Positions 1-6,587 of a stretch of 13,025 nt of DNA are shown piece after piece. The stretch is from NCBI GenBank assembly GCA_021793945.1, contig JAJYRT010000045.1, positions 1 to 13,025 on the forward strand, in the 5' to 3' direction. How positions within the stretch are numbered: position 1 is the stretch's first letter; each line of letters begins with the position of its first letter. This DNA comes from Thermoplasmata archaeon (GTDB taxonomy: Archaea > Thermoplasmatota > Thermoplasmata > Thermoplasmatales > Thermoplasmataceae). The notes beneath the pieces were generated by a model. It searched no databases. It saw only the letters and a program-made list of their open reading frames with translations, and was not told the origin of the DNA. The translations under genes and the position numbers were made by a program.

Positions 1-205
1 ACCATTGCTGAAGCAGCAGTATTTTCACCATAAGCACCGGATCATAATTGGGTCTTCCGCCCTTCTCCGTGTCATTCTCATGCAAAGAGGAGAGGATTGG
101 CCTGATCCTCTCGAAGTCAATGCGATCCGATATGCCGGTTAAGGGATCGCCAAGTGCTTCGATCTCCCTGTATAGTTCGGATAATCCTGTGTGGTAAAGG
201 TTCAT
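1..205 (-). CDS. IS5-type transposase, N-terminal part (cut by the window edge)
   Basis: The - strand reads open from an ATG at 203-205 to the left edge, giving 68 codons. The protein begins MNLYHTGLSELY and includes DRIDFERIRPIL, GGRPNYDPVLMVKILLLQ and a trailing QW. This matches the N-terminal domain of IS5-type transposases (DUF772-like), in which an FxxIRPIL segment is followed by GRPxYDPxxMxKxLLLQ. The DDE catalytic domain lies outside the window, so intactness cannot be judged. It would catalyse cut-and-paste movement of its own element. The outer end of the element should lie between 206 and about 265; the G/T-rich stretch at 236-262 is a candidate terminus, but the partner end is not visible to confirm it. 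Confidence 0.85.
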   Translation of the reverse strand, partial: MNLYHTGLSELYREIEALGDPLTGISDRIDFERIRPILSSLHENDTEKGGRPNYDPVLMVKILLLQQW

Positions 206-321
206 GGATATTGATCATGAGGTCATGAAAAAGGGTTTCGGTGGGAGTTTTTGGAAATCCTCGAATAAATCTTTTGTGATAGGCCTGAGTGTTATTATAT
301 GTTATACCTGGATCTGAGTAA

Positions 322-332
322 TGGATATATAT
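322..332 (+). promoter_or_regulatory. TATA-like box for the RelBE-like operon
   Basis: The A/T-only run ggatatatat lies 21-31 bases before the ATG at 353. This is the archaeal TATA position for a transcript beginning at or next to the start codon, so the message is probably leaderless. No Shine-Dalgarno sequence is seen before 353. Confidence 0.5.
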
Positions 333-352
333 GACTATAACATTTATGTACT

Positions 353-538
353 ATGAACCATACTACCATACAGGTTTCTAAAGAGACGAGAGAGAAACTC
401 AAGAAACTTGGAAGGAAGGGCCAGACTTACGATGAAGTTATAGAAAACCTCCTAGAAATCAGTAAAAAAGCAATGTTCTTAAACGAACTTGACAGAATAG
501 CTGACACAGAGGAGTTCATCCCTCTTGACAAGCTATAG
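353..538 (+). CDS. Antitoxin of a RelBE-like pair (short RHH-type protein)
   Basis: The 61-residue protein begins MNHTTIQVSKETREKLKKLGRKGQTYDEVIENLLE. An N-terminal beta strand (TTIQVS) is followed by a helix and a GxTYDEVIENLL helix, the usual pattern of small archaeal ribbon-helix-helix antitoxins. The C-terminal tail (FLNELDRIADTEEFIPLDKL) is acidic and would wrap around the toxin. The gene overlaps the next one by 14 bases, as expected for a coupled antitoxin-toxin operon, and a TATA-like box sits just upstream. By family knowledge it should bind its own promoter as a dimer, neutralise the toxin and repress the operon. The family is clear from shape and context, but the exact subfamily is not. 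Confidence 0.8.
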   Translation: MNHTTIQVSKETREKLKKLGRKGQTYDEVIENLLEISKKAMFLNELDRIADTEEFIPLDKL

Positions 539-803
539 TGTCCTTGTCTCAACCACTGCCTCCAAGGAATTCAGAGCCTTACAAAAGAAGGAGCAAGATA
601 GAATAAGGGAGAAGTTGAAGGAGCTCGCGGAAAATCCCATCAACAACTCCAATAGGCTCGATACCAAGAAACTTTCTGGGACTGAACACGAATATTTCAG
701 GCTGAGAGTTGGGGATTACCGTGTTATATTTTACCTACAGGAAAAAACAATTAGGGTTGTAAGAATTGCAATACGCTCTGATGCGTACTCATGGCTCGAT
801 TAA
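525..803 (+). CDS. RelE/ParE-superfamily toxin
   Basis: The 92-residue protein has the RelE fold signature: an N-terminal strand (YSVLVSTTASKEF), two helices rich in Lys/Glu (RALQKKEQDRIREKLKELAENP), then YFRLRVGDYRVIFYL and IRVVRIAIRSDAYSWL. Basic residues of the family are present (R59, R61, R66, R80, R84), as is Y88. The usual His in the last motif (typically a hydrophobic residue followed by HR) is replaced by IR. RelE proteins cut mRNA on the ribosome, whereas ParE relatives inhibit gyrase; sequence alone does not decide here. The start is TTG at 525, because no ATG or GTG lies in frame between the last upstream stop and the first strand. It overlaps the antitoxin by 14 bases, which suggests translational coupling. 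Confidence 0.85.
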   Translation: MTSYSVLVSTTASKEFRALQKKEQDRIREKLKELAENPINNSNRLDTKKLSGTEHEYFRLRVGDYRVIFYLQEKTIRVVRIAIRSDAYSWLD

Positions 804-925
804 ATTTAGAAAGATATGGTTTTGATTTGTATTCACTTCTATGAAAAAAGTTGATCTGTCTTCTGTTGTTCTCTATTCTTCATTAATGGGAATACAGTAG
901 TTCTGTTATTTTGAGGCAGTAATGA

Positions 926-1381
926 TCATCCCAAATAAACAGAATTTAAGCCGTAGGAGAGTGCTAACTTGTGAAGCTTTTCGTCTCCTGTGTAAAACTC
1001 ATTACATCCAACTTCAATAGCACTTATAATCTGCAAGGCATCAGCAACGTAGATATGGTGTTTTATGACAACATCCCAGCTGCTTTCTAGTATACTTTCG
1101 GATAGGGCGATTATCCTTATTCTGCTTATCTTCTTAAGCCTCGCAGTTTCATTCGAGAATCTGCCCATAACTTCATCCAACTGTTTGCTTGTAATTCTTT
1201 TTTGCCTATGTGCCCTGTCAAATACTCCAAAGGCCTCTCCAATGTTCCAAACATTAAACGAAAGCAGAACGTTTCCAAGATAAGCGTCGTTGTATTGTGC
1301 ACGAGTAAATTCCGAGCCAGTTTCATACACATACCTCTTTACGATTGCGCTACTGTCAAGATATGCGACCTTCTCGGTCAT
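926..1381 (-). CDS. vapC: VapC-type PIN-domain toxin
   Basis: The 151-residue protein carries the four acidic residues of a PIN ribonuclease in family spacing: D9 (YLDSSAIVKRY), E49 (NIGEAFGVFD), D114 (YVADALQIISA) and D133 (FYTGDEKLHKLA). The full domain is present at a normal length for VapC. VapC proteins are Mg-dependent endoribonucleases that usually cut tRNA or rRNA. The ATG at 1381 lies inside the end of the upstream antitoxin gene, with an overlap of 26 bases, so the two are translated as a coupled pair. The gene converges tail to tail with the RelE-like toxin gene across a 122-base A/T-rich gap. Confidence 0.93.
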   Translation of the reverse strand: MTEKVAYLDSSAIVKRYVYETGSEFTRAQYNDAYLGNVLLSFNVWNIGEAFGVFDRAHRQKRITSKQLDEVMGRFSNETARLKKISRIRIIALSESILESSWDVVIKHHIYVADALQIISAIEVGCNEFYTGDEKLHKLALSYGLNSVYLG

Positions 1382-1616
1382 CCCTCATGCTCCTTACCAG
1401 ATCGGATATTTTGCTTTTTGGTTTAATCGGATCAAAATCCAGGTCAAATCTGCCATACTTGGAATATTTCATTAAGGATTTGTCTAAATCTAAATACAGT
1501 TCGTTTTCGATGGCATCCTTCAGGATAGAGCTTATGTCCTTACCTCGTTGTAATGCAAGATTCTTGAGCTCCATCCAAATCTCGTTATCTATGGATATAC
1601 TCGTTTTCACTTTCAT
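1356..1616 (-). CDS. vapB: VapB-type ribbon-helix-helix antitoxin
   Basis: The 86-residue protein begins MKVKTSISIDNEIWMELKNLALQRGKDISSILKDAIENEL with long breaks of charge between. It shows a beta strand (KTSISID), a first helix and a second helix starting at DISSILKDAI, which is the RHH DNA-binding fold. The C-terminal half (KYGRFDLDFDPIKPK) is acidic and proline-containing, the usual toxin-binding tail. The gene lies directly upstream of vapC and overlaps it by 26 bases. It should bind the VapC active site and repress its own promoter. The ATG at 1616 is preceded by a TATA-like box 21-29 bases upstream, which supports this start. Confidence 0.9.
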   Translation of the reverse strand: MKVKTSISIDNEIWMELKNLALQRGKDISSILKDAIENELYLDLDKSLMKYSKYGRFDLDFDPIKPKSKISDLVRSMRDDREGRIS

Positions 1617-1636
1617 GTGGATTCAAATAGTATATT

Positions 1637-1645
1637 GGTATAAGA
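1637..1645 (-). promoter_or_regulatory. TATA-like box for vapBC
   Basis: Read on the - strand the sequence is cttatacca, 21-29 bases before the vapB ATG. That spacing predicts a leaderless transcript. The VapB dimer would be expected to bind over or beside it. Confidence 0.45.
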
Positions 1646-1675
1646 TTATTTACCTTCATACCAAAACTATAGGCA

Positions 1676-1825
1676 ATGAAAGCTCTTCCAATAAAAATTC
1701 TGACACTTACGGCACTTTCTGTGTCACTGGCTAACGGGCAGTCTGATTCTGCAATGATCCACTTCAAACTTGCACAAAAATTTGGCGCAAACATGCTGGA
1801 GGTACTGGATTCAATAAAGGCTTAA
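1676..1825 (+). pseudogene. 49-codon remnant resembling the C-terminal half of a carboxymuconolactone decarboxylase/AhpD-like protein
   Basis: An open frame runs from an ATG at 1676, six bases after an in-frame TAG, to a TAA at 1823-1825. Segments TLTALSVSLANGQSDSAMIH, FKLAQKFGAN and MLEVLDSIKA fit the AhpD/CMD pattern: a hydrophobic helix ending in ANG, a His eight residues later, then a helix with A..xGA and a final E/D-x-L. In AhpD-like members two Cys stand where this protein has Q and S-A, so a thiol-peroxidase role is excluded. Whole members are usually 100 residues or more, so this is probably a decayed fragment beside an insertion sequence. Family assignment comes from pattern memory and is tentative. 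It could also be a short free-standing gene. Confidence 0.35.
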
Positions 1826-1931
1826 AAGATGGGATTGATGTCATCCACGATGGCACTTATGGGAACAATACAGCCAATTGTGGAAAAATTCAGTGGACCT
1901 TTGCGCAATGGTGCTGAAACCGATAGTGTGC

Positions 1932-1958
1932 ATCCTGGTCTCCCTGCTTTTACCACCA
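1932..1958. repeat. Left terminal inverted repeat of the IS1634-like element
   Basis: It pairs with 3554-3581 in inverted orientation, with identical blocks of 6, 5 and 11 bases. The transposase stop codon (1950-1952) and the two preceding Trp codons lie inside this repeat, so the gene ends within the terminus. Confidence 0.75.
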
Positions 1959-3494
1959 CGATACCTTTTCAAGTGCCTCAAGGATGTCCTTCTGCTTCCT
2001 TGTCCTCTCCAGTTCATTAATACTGCCACTGGCATCCTCAACAACATGCAGCTTCTCCAGCTCCAGGATCATTTTCTCCAGAGAATACTTCCTCATCAGG
2101 CCTGATGAGATCATTCCCGTCATGAGGGCCGTCCTTATTATGAGCGATATGAAGAATATGAACAGCATTCCCCTGATTGTGGATTCTTTCCTGACCCTCA
2201 TGGGAAATATGTCCATATCCGTTTTAAGCATGCGGAATGCCTTCTCAATGCTGTCCCTGTTGCGGTATAAGGAGAGGTATTCAAGCGATGTGTATTCACC
2301 ATTGTAAACGAGCAGGAATCTTCCCATCCTGTTCTCAGCAGCGGAGATGGCGTTGTTCTTTGCCATTGTTTTGATTCTGCCATCCACTATCTTCCAGGTG
2401 AAGTATTTCCCGTAATGAGAAGCAATGGATTCTATCGTTTCTCTTATGCCTGGCCTGATCTGTAATTTTTCAATTGCGGATCTCTTCTCCGATAGTTTCC
2501 TGTGGAAATCAGAAAGTTCGTCAGCTTCTCTTTTCCTGTCATGATAGAAGTATCCCTTAAGGTGAAGATCATCCATGGTGAACGATGCCTGTTTGCAGAA
2601 TATGGGCTCATTCTGATACATGATAACATTGTCTGCACGATCCACAGTCCTGGAGGCGGAGGAGAAGACATTCTTCACAGCTTTGGGGACGAGGGATGCT
2701 GCTATTATGTAAGAATCATCCTTCAGCAACCTGAGATTCTCATGTGAGAAGAATCCCCTGTCGAGCACGATCTCGATCTTCGGAATAAGTTTCCTGATGC
2801 CCTCAACGGTACTTTTCAGGGTGACAACGTCTGGAATGCTACCGCCGTATATCTCAAAGAACAGCGGGATGTTTCTGGTTCTCTCCATGACCATGCCAAG
2901 ATTTATCTGCTCAAGTTCAGGGTGATCTTTGGCATGGCCGTATTCCAGTATCTCTGCTGACCCGTATGATGGCAATGATGTGATATCATACAGCAGTGAA
3001 TTTCCTGGTTTGATCCTTCTGATCAGATCAGAGGAGAACTGCCTGTAGAGATCCGATGAACCTATCCTGTCAAGGAGTTCTGATATCCGCTGCGATTTCA
3101 GATCAACACCCAGTTTACGGGAAAGCGATGTGCCCTCGAACCATGTGTCGATGGATGCCAGTGGCAGCGGGCGGACAATCTTTGATACTGCAATGGCAAC
3201 GATCTCCCTTGATTCAGTTTCAGTGAGATGCTTCTTCAGCATCTCTTCAATGCCCATGTCATCGATAATCTTCATTATTGGAATGAAGGGGCCATGTATC
3301 AGGCTCCTCCTTGGAAGAACGCTCCTGATCTTTCTTATCCCGCCATCATCCTTTGTGCCCACATACCTGTAGTGGTAGCTTGTGTTCCGTATTCTTGGAT
3401 TGTAGTACGGTATACGCTCATACACGTATGTTTTCCCTTTCACAACCTTCTCGATTGTCTGATTCCTCGATGTAATGGTGTGAAATACCACCAT
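1950..3494 (-). CDS. IS1634-family (IS4-like) DDE transposase
   Basis: The 514-residue protein has an N-terminal KGKTYVYERIPYYNP...YRYVG segment. A split RNase H-like catalytic domain follows, with D170 (LLYDITSLPSYG), D245 (IVLDRGFFS) and E417 in the YxxRDxIE signature (YRNRDSIEKAFRML). A long beta-rich insertion separates the second D from the catalytic E, as in the IS4 superfamily. Length, triad and the YREK-like motif fit IS1634. It cuts and joins the ends of its own element. No frameshift or internal stop is seen. The ATG at 3494 lies inside a perfect 11-base inverted copy of the right terminal sequence, and the last three codons (TGG TGG TAA) lie in the left terminal repeat. Confidence 0.93.
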   Translation of the reverse strand: MVVFHTITSRNQTIEKVVKGKTYVYERIPYYNPRIRNTSYHYRYVGTKDDGGIRKIRSVLPRRSLIHGPFIPIMKIIDDMGIEEMLKKHLTETESREIVAIAVSKIVRPLPLASIDTWFEGTSLSRKLGVDLKSQRISELLDRIGSSDLYRQFSSDLIRRIKPGNSLLYDITSLPSYGSAEILEYGHAKDHPELEQINLGMVMERTRNIPLFFEIYGGSIPDVVTLKSTVEGIRKLIPKIEIVLDRGFFSHENLRLLKDDSYIIAASLVPKAVKNVFSSASRTVDRADNVIMYQNEPIFCKQASFTMDDLHLKGYFYHDRKREADELSDFHRKLSEKRSAIEKLQIRPGIRETIESIASHYGKYFTWKIVDGRIKTMAKNNAISAAENRMGRFLLVYNGEYTSLEYLSLYRNRDSIEKAFRMLKTDMDIFPMRVRKESTIRGMLFIFFISLIIRTALMTGMISSGLMRKYSLEKMILELEKLHVVEDASGSINELERTRKQKDILEALEKVSWW

Positions 3495-3496
3495 TA
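3486..3496. repeat. Internal copy of the terminal-repeat core over the transposase start codon
   Basis: The sequence taccaccatta at 3486-3496 is the exact reverse complement of taatggtggta at 3551-3561 in the right terminus, and it covers the transposase ATG (3492-3494). The two arms could form a hairpin or a second transposase-binding site, which would allow self-repression. This role is inferred. Confidence 0.6.
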
Positions 3497-3553
3497 TAAA
3501 TAAGCTTTTTCTTTATTCATGAGCCAATAGATTATGGATAAATCATAAATTAA

Positions 3554-3581
3554 TGGTGGTAAAAATTCGGGAGTTCAGGAT
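3554..3581. repeat. Right terminal inverted repeat of the IS1634-like element
   Basis: It is the inverted partner of 1932-1958, sharing the tggtggtaaaa, gggag and caggat blocks. The element's own promoter must lie between this repeat and 3494. The best TATA-like candidate there is the gaataaag-like stretch about 25 bases before the ATG. Confidence 0.75.
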
Positions 3582-3934
3582 AGTAAATGTGAAGCCCTTG
3601 AGAGTCATCCGCGGAGAATGGGCGTGCAATGAAATCCCCCGCATTTTTATAGTATTCTCATACCTGCTCAGGATTTGCAATTCCATGTACCAGAAGAACC
3701 ACTTTGAAACCCAAGGTTTGCGCGTTCATGATTTTGTTTTAATGCACGGCCGACAGCCGCCAAAATAGCGGGCAGGTCGCTGCATTGTACATTGCGGAAT
3801 AGAACCAGAGACGATTCCCTCTGCGATCCTGGGCGTACTTAAGGGAAGGCAGAATCCAAGCAGCAAGGCTTAACGATGGCGCATCTTCCCCCCATAGACA
3901 TAATGATCAAACAATATTTTTCCGGAATGCCACG
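3582..3934. other. Gene-poor stretch with one strong hairpin
   Basis: No convincing coding sequence was found on either strand; the longest open frame (+, starting in the IS terminus at 3553) has no recognisable motifs and a composition unlike a real protein. The notable structure is an interrupted hairpin at 3751-3779: cgac pairs with gtcg, and gccgc pairs with gcggc with one bulged G, around a caaaata loop. It could be part of a small RNA or a remnant of the region beyond the STAND gene's end, but no promoter is obvious. Confidence 0.35.
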
Positions 3935-6328
3935 TTAAGCGGTAATTTCCTTCCTTATGTTTTCCAGGCTCTTGAGAAACACAGCGCATCCTTTCGATTT
4001 TAGGTCTCCTAAGAGTTCAGAGGCTATGCTGTCAGCCTCCTTATAATCCCCCTTCGATAGCATTATGGTATACTCCGTTAACCTTGCAAGGCATAGGCTA
4101 GGAAAATCGTTTGAAAGCAGTTCCTTTGCGGATCGCAATTTCAGCAATGCTTTTGAGTACTTCCTGCCTTTGAACAGGAGTTGTGCTTCAGCAATCCCGA
4201 TCAGCCCCAGGGTGCTCTGGTCAGAATTGGTGCCAGACATTCGGGCTGCAGTCCGCAGATCAAACCGTCCCTTTTCCAGATTGTCTGACCTGATATCGTT
4301 CATGATCTTGTACGCAAACGCGAATATCAGGTCACGCGGGTTATATGCAGTGCTTTCGAATATTCCTATGGCTTCCTGGAACAGATCATCCGCCCAACTT
4401 AACTTGCCTGACGCAGAGAGAAAAATAGCCTTCTCCACTATGCAATCCGCGTAACTGTAAAATGCATTTGCCGAAAGAAAGCCTTCAATGGCCTGGTCTA
4501 TGGTAGAAAGCGCATCGTCTACAGCCCCGCTCAGATAGGTAGTCCAGGCAAAATTCGCCAGACTGACGTACAGATTTCTCAGTTCACCCTTTGCCTGATA
4601 GGCTGCAATAGCCCTCTGCAGGTAGGAGTGTGCCAGGGCTATCCTCCCCCCCATAACAAGAGGACCGGACAGGTTAAGCAGCAGGTTAGCCTCGAGAATC
4701 TCATCATGGCCTGAGACAAGATTGAGGGCCTCCTGCAGAATTTCCGTCGACCTTGTCGGGTCCCCTCTTTCCTCGTATACCTGCGATTCGCCTGACATGG
4801 CCTTCACCTTAAGCTCAAGATTTAGGTTGTTTTTCCTGATCTGGTGAAAGAGATTGAGAGCCTCTTCCTGCTTTCCCTTCATCAGCAATATCTTTCCCAT
4901 CCAGAGACGGATCCACTCCGCGGCGAGACCCTGCCCCGCAAAGACCAGGGATCTTTCAAGTTCCGCCAGCATATTTTCTAGATAACCTGAATCGATGAGT
5001 GCGGGGATCGCCCTGTTCAGGGAATCCACAATTCTGCCATCGTTGCCACTTCTCAGAATGTGGTAAAGACCTTCAATCTGGTATTCGGCTTTCTCGGACT
5101 GCAGGTAATAGCTAGCGATCCTGCCATGAATATCATGCTTCGCATCAGTCATGTCATATACTACTTCCCGGACAAAATCGCTCATTGTTATCTTGTTTTC
5201 TCTGAATCTCAGGAAGCCAAGATACTCGGCTTCCTCCAGTACCGAATGATCCGATCTCCCGAATATAGAATCCAGTTCATCAATGAGGACATCGCCCCGG
5301 AAGAATGATAGATTATGCAGCACCTCGGAAAGATTCTTTCCCAGTGCATCAAGAATTTCCCTGAACAGGAAACTCTTCGATCTCCAGTCCACATTCTTAA
5401 CCCTACCATAAAGGGAGCTGAAGAGCTTGATCATTAAAGGGTGGCCCCCGGTGATCCTGAATACATCCTCTGAATCCGCCTCATGACCAAGAAGTTCGGA
5501 GGCGGAAGTCATATCCAGCCCACCGAGACGCAGAGTGTAAATGGAATCAGATCTGACTGGCAGGGGGTCTCTGCTGATTATCTTTACCTGAATTTTTGGC
5601 TCAGTGAGCACCAGGTCCTGTACAAAACTGATAATCTCCGGATCCCTGCATTTATGGAGATCGTCGATTATAACGGTCACACCCGTTTTCCTCAGATTAT
5701 GGACGGACACGTCTATATTGAACCTGTAATCAGTTTCATTTTTTATCAGATTTATAGGCTCTTCATTACCGCATTCCTTGAGGAATACCGCCAGCTTCAT
5801 TATCAGGTGTCTCAGGGTATCGATCTCTCTTATCCTGTTCCAGAAAACCGGGGCACCTGCAACCGATGCATATTTGGCGAGGAGTGTGGTCTTGCCTATT
5901 CCGTGCAGGCCGGTAATGAAAACATGATCATTTCCTTTCAGAATTTCCAGTTCCTCCTTCCTTCCCACGAATTTTGAAATGTGAGGTACCCTTGATTTAT
6001 AGGAATCAAGGGAAAGCGACTGTTTTGTCTGATCATTCAGCGATGATACAGCTGAGATCTTACCGTTCTGGATGGACAGGCTTATCCTATCGACGTTTAG
6101 CCTGTACATCTTCACTGGTTTTCTGTTTGATACAGTCCAGTACTCCGATATTAATCCTGCAGCCTTCATTATCTTGACCTTCTCGGAAATCCTGGTCTCA
6201 GGCACCCTCAGTAATTCTCCAAGTTCCTTATTGTAAGAAGGCTTTATTGACAGGGTCTTGAGTATTTCAAGACATTTCCTGTCCGACAGAACTTTCAGGG
6301 TCTGAGTAACGGGATCGAATTTTTCCAT
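3935..6328 (-). CDS. ArsR-like HTH + STAND NTPase + TPR-like helical repeat protein (probable signal-sensing regulator)
   Basis: The 797-residue protein is tripartite. Residues 1-80 form a winged helix-turn-helix of ArsR type (LSDRKCLEILKTL, ELGELLRVPETRISEKVKIM, AAGLIS). Residues 120-310 are a STAND-type P-loop NTPase: FVGRKEEL, Walker A GLHGIGKTT at 140-148, Walker B VTVIIDDLH at 217-225, SRD at 252-254 and the GGHP (GxP) motif at 294-297. Roughly 330-797 are helical and TPR-like, with repeated A...Y...G and EALNLF/EAIGIF helices. STAND proteins are ATP-gated switches in which repeats sense a ligand or partner. The HTH suggests DNA binding as output, as in MalT-like regulators. Some STAND proteins are phage sensors, but no nuclease or other effector domain is present here. 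All nucleotide-binding motifs are intact. The start fits a TATA-like box at 6357-6366. It follows the surface-protein gene on the same strand. Confidence 0.88.
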   Translation of the reverse strand: MEKFDPVTQTLKVLSDRKCLEILKTLSIKPSYNKELGELLRVPETRISEKVKIMKAAGLISEYWTVSNRKPVKMYRLNVDRISLSIQNGKISAVSSLNDQTKQSLSLDSYKSRVPHISKFVGRKEELEILKGNDHVFITGLHGIGKTTLLAKYASVAGAPVFWNRIREIDTLRHLIMKLAVFLKECGNEEPINLIKNETDYRFNIDVSVHNLRKTGVTVIIDDLHKCRDPEIISFVQDLVLTEPKIQVKIISRDPLPVRSDSIYTLRLGGLDMTSASELLGHEADSEDVFRITGGHPLMIKLFSSLYGRVKNVDWRSKSFLFREILDALGKNLSEVLHNLSFFRGDVLIDELDSIFGRSDHSVLEEAEYLGFLRFRENKITMSDFVREVVYDMTDAKHDIHGRIASYYLQSEKAEYQIEGLYHILRSGNDGRIVDSLNRAIPALIDSGYLENMLAELERSLVFAGQGLAAEWIRLWMGKILLMKGKQEEALNLFHQIRKNNLNLELKVKAMSGESQVYEERGDPTRSTEILQEALNLVSGHDEILEANLLLNLSGPLVMGGRIALAHSYLQRAIAAYQAKGELRNLYVSLANFAWTTYLSGAVDDALSTIDQAIEGFLSANAFYSYADCIVEKAIFLSASGKLSWADDLFQEAIGIFESTAYNPRDLIFAFAYKIMNDIRSDNLEKGRFDLRTAARMSGTNSDQSTLGLIGIAEAQLLFKGRKYSKALLKLRSAKELLSNDFPSLCLARLTEYTIMLSKGDYKEADSIASELLGDLKSKGCAVFLKSLENIRKEITA

Positions 6329-6356
6329 CGTGGTTGCCGTGATCCATTCAATACGC

Positions 6357-6366
6357 TATCTTTAAG
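6357..6366 (-). promoter_or_regulatory. TATA-like box for the STAND regulator gene
   Basis: On the - strand the stretch is aacttaaaga, about 29-38 bases before the ATG at 6328. That implies a short leader of roughly ten bases. It indicates that the gene has its own promoter rather than depending only on read-through from the surface-protein gene. Confidence 0.4.
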
Positions 6367-6520
6367 TTTTTCATACCGTAAGCCTCACCAGACCAAGATG
6401 CAGGGCTATGTTCCTGGGTTATCATGTAGCGTAAGGATGAGAAATTGATCTTTCCTGTGAATATGGATAGGATCCTCTGCCAATGATCCTGATGACCAAA
6501 ATAGTATTGTCACGCAGTGT

Positions 6521-6552
6521 TAAAAAATTATGATGCAGCTAAAAGCTGCATT
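6521..6552 (-). terminator. Hairpin plus T-tract after the giant surface-protein gene
   Basis: A perfect 8-base stem (atgcagct at 6533-6540, agctgcat at 6544-6551) with a three-base loop lies 36 bases beyond the stop codon. On the - strand it is followed within a few bases by six T residues (6522-6527 as A on the + strand). This looks like an intrinsic terminator. Archaeal termination mainly needs the T-tract, so the stem may act in mRNA 3'-end stability. Confidence 0.6.
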
Positions 6553-6587
6553 CCAGATCCGCATCCGCTAATAATTAAGTCTCCAGT

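Larger units (their letters stand above)
1617..1931. other. Gene-poor stretch between vapB and the IS1634-like element
   Basis: Besides the vapBC promoter and the 49-codon remnant at 1676-1825, nothing supportable was found here. Bases 1826-1931 contain no convincing reading frame and no clear hairpin. The region looks like decayed chromosomal DNA next to the insertion sequence. Confidence 0.4.
1932..3581 (-). mobile_element. Complete IS1634-like insertion sequence, about 1650 bp
   Basis: The element contains one intact DDE transposase gene on the - strand and is bounded by imperfect inverted repeats. Reading outward, the left end is tggtggtaaaa, gca, gggag, ac, caggat. The right end is tggtggtaaaa, attc, gggag, tt, caggat. 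These blocks agree perfectly apart from the short variable linkers, which differ in sequence and by one base in length. The outer limits are set where the match ends. No target duplication directly abuts these limits; a gatagt at both 1922-1927 and 3579-3584 is offset from them and may be chance. Because both ends and the gene look whole, the element may still be mobile. Confidence 0.8.

Noticed and set aside
1922..3584. gatagt at 1922-1927 and 3579-3584 as a target-site duplication of the IS1634-like element
   Set aside because: The right copy overlaps the last three bases of the inverted repeat while the left copy lies four bases outside it, so the pair does not abut symmetric ends.
3553..3768. 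71-codon + strand frame after the IS
   Set aside because: Its ATG lies in the IS terminal repeat, the translation shows no motif or protein-like pattern, and no promoter or ribosome-binding site precedes it.
3935..6328. STAND protein as an Avs-type antiphage effector
   Set aside because: No nuclease, protease or membrane effector domain is present; the N-terminal ArsR-like HTH points to a regulator, so a defence role is not supported by sequence alone.
6425..6500. C/D-box small RNA suggested by gatga and ctgatga motifs
   Set aside because: Boxes do not fit the required order and spacing, and no terminal stem is visible.
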